Source of the DNA: Acidobacteria bacterium AH-259-L09
GTDB taxonomy: Bacteria > Acidobacteriota > UBA6911 > RPQK01
Length of the DNA: 5,116 bases
Assembly: GCA_027717875.1 (NCBI GenBank)
Contig: JALLOL010000183.1
Location: 1 to 5,116 of the forward strand
Reading direction: 5' to 3'
In this document: piece after piece, positions 3,827 through 5,116 of the stretch
Position numbering within the stretch: the first letter of the stretch is position 1
Layout: each line of letters begins with the position of its first letter
The notes under the pieces: generated by a model
Databases searched by the model: none
Told to the model about the DNA's origin: nothing
What the model saw: only the letters and a program-made list of their open reading frames with translations
Program-made: the position numbers and the translations under genes

Positions 3827-5116
3827 TTGTTACACAGTGTGAAGCTTATAGCGATCCTAGTTTCTTTTCTTTGCTCCTACCCGGCTATCCTGCGCGCTGC
3901 AGCCGCACATTCCGTCGAAACCAAGATCTTCCCCATTCAACCCGAGGATGTTCTGATTATTCAGAACGACTATGGCCGAGTTCAGATTCGAACCTGGGAA
4001 AACCCCGAGCTCCAGGCGCGGATTTGGAAAATCGCCGTCGACGACTCACAACTGGATAATGTTGCCGTTATCTCTGAGAAGCGTAGCCACAAATTATTCT
4101 TCCAGTCCTATTTTTACGACTATCGGGCAGAATCCGTCTATATTGAGATCCAAGCGCCAAAGTTTGTCAACGTAGTGGTCTGGGGTGCCAATCCTGCCGT
4201 GGAAATCTCCGGCATCGAGGGATATGTTCGAGTCCATACCTTGACGGGTCTAATCACCGGGGAAGATCTCATTTCCTCCGTCTCACTCCTATCCGAGCAG
4301 GGAGACATTCTCTTTAGGTCGCGCGTTCAACCCAAGCGGGATGTCCGATTGGAGTCGGTTTACGGGGATATCCTATGCGACTTAAGAGAGGGCCTCAACC
4401 TGCGGGGTTGGGCGAGAGCAGGCGGCACTCTTTCCTGGAATCGAGAAGTCGAACTTGAAAGCGGTTCTCTGGAGAAACAGGTGGGCACGGGCGGTCCCTT
4501 GCTATACGCCGGCAGCTTTTCCGGCAACGTGCAGTTTCGTTTCACAAAGCTGACCACTCATCAAATACCGGATCAGGGAAGCTCGATGGAAGAACGAACC
4601 GGCGATACTGCTGATCCAGCGGCGCAGACGCACCGGACCTCCTCGCCTGCCAAGAGCGCCCCTCATTCTGCCGGCCAGAGCACAGCGGCGGCAACTGCCG
4701 ATGCAGAAAACGGGGAACCCTGGCGGACCCCGGGAAACGGAGATGAGAGACCTCCAATAGACAGGGGCTACGCCTTGAAAGTCAATGTGGATTGGGTTTA
4801 TCTGAACGTTTCTGTCCGAGATCGCTACGCCAACCGGAGTGTAGCTGACCTGCAAAAGGATGATTTTTTAGTTTATGAGAATGAAGCCTTGCAGAGTGTG
4901 GAACACCTCGAGTCAACGGAAGCTCCATTTGATCTGCTCTTGCTCCTCGACATCAGTGGCAGCACGCGCTCTCATATGCGATTGATCAAAAAGGCCTCAA
5001 TTGGCTTTATAGGGGAGATCAAACCGAACGACCGGATTGCCGTGGCCACCTTCAATTCCAGAACGCGCCTCATCCAGGACTTTACCAATGACCGCCATGA
5101 GGCGGCTAAAGCCATC
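3827..5116 (+). CDS. Secreted DUF4097-like/VWFA-related fusion protein (3' end missing)
   Basis: The frame is open for 430 codons to the window edge. The start is TTG 3827, with GTG 3839 as alternative. Residues 1-26 form a Sec signal peptide (LIAILVSFLC core, RAAAA near the cleavage site). Residues about 41-239 look like a DUF4097-type right-handed repeat domain: DVLIIQNDYGRVQIRTW, then VVVWGANPAVEISGI, DILFRSR and YGDILCDL, with short strands recurring. Residues about 240-314 are a Ser/Ala/Gly/Glu/Pro-rich linker. From residue 315 a VWFA-related domain begins with LNVSVRDRYANRSV and LQKDDFLVYE, followed by LLLLDISGSTRSH. DISGS at 375-379 is the D-x-S-x-S metal-binding MIDAS motif. Such proteins are common in Acidobacteriota and are thought to bind proteins or surfaces outside the cytoplasm. 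The partner is unknown. Confidence 0.85.
   Translation, partial: MLHSVKLIAILVSFLCSYPAILRAAAAHSVETKIFPIQPEDVLIIQNDYGRVQIRTWENPELQARIWKIAVDDSQLDNVAVISEKRSHKLFFQSYFYDYRAESVYIEIQAPKFVNVVVWGANPAVEISGIEGYVRVHTLTGLITGEDLISSVSLLSEQGDILFRSRVQPKRDVRLESVYGDILCDLREGLNLRGWARAGGTLSWNREVELESGSLEKQVGTGGPLLYAGSFSGNVQFRFTKLTTHQIPDQGSSMEERTGDTADPAAQTHRTSSPAKSAPHSAGQSTAAATADAENGEPWRTPGNGDERPPIDRGYALKVNVDWVYLNVSVRDRYANRSVADLQKDDFLVYENEALQSVEHLESTEAPFDLLLLLDISGSTRSHMRLIKKASIGFIGEIKPNDRIAVATFNSRTRLIQDFTNDRHEAAKAI

Noticed and set aside
4360..4855. Minus-strand ORFs opposite the VWFA-related gene
   Set aside because: They are antisense shadows of a frame with clear signal peptide, repeat domain and MIDAS motif.

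Overview
The window looks like chromosomal DNA of a soil or sediment Acidobacteriota-type bacterium. The main clue is the gene at the right edge, which ends in the 'VWFA-related' domain typical of that phylum. Moderate GC and intergenic spacers built of short word-like tandem repeats fit the same setting. The assignment is inferred, as no rRNA or other marker gene is present.

Layout. (1) 102-587: an OsmC/Ohr-family peroxidase-like gene. Its reading frame is interrupted by one in-frame TGA at 300-302, exactly where the family has its catalytic cysteine. A GC-only hairpin follows at the spacing expected for a bacterial SECIS element. I read it as one selenoprotein gene (Sec67 with Cys135) rather than two ORFs or a pseudogene. 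(2) 592-836: GCTAG-type 9-nt repeats, then gene-poor DNA and a probable attC site. (3) About 838-2634: a run of integron gene cassettes, all on the + strand, with no integrase in view. Two attC sites are well supported (1446-1511 and 2287-2351). In both, the R'' box is the exact reverse complement of the start of its own cassette, which fixes cassettes at 838-1505 and 1506-2345. Cassette 1 holds an overlapping DUF2442/DUF4160 pair. Cassette 2 holds a PD-(D/E)XK nuclease-like gene with a one-base frameshift and a LexA-type winged-helix gene. A third cassette start (2346) carries a short frameshifted gene resembling the N-terminal winged helix of Mrr-type proteins. (4) 2622-2845: a patchwork of 9-, 8-, 16- and 7-nt tandem repeats, a 25-bp sequence also found at 18-42, and a 15-bp-stem palindrome. 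(5) 2857-3708 (-): a secreted protein with a C-terminal TonB-like domain. (6) 3827-5116 (+, runs off the window): a secreted protein joining a DUF4097-like repeat domain to a VWFA-related domain, divergent from gene 5.

The strongest points are the selenocysteine reading of the OsmC gene and the cassette boundaries shown by R''/start complementarity. The OsmC protein would be expected to reduce peroxides with a Sec/Cys pair. The cassette genes look like mobile accessory functions (toxin-antitoxin-like, nuclease, DNA-binding). The last two genes are a divergent envelope pair separated by 118 bp.
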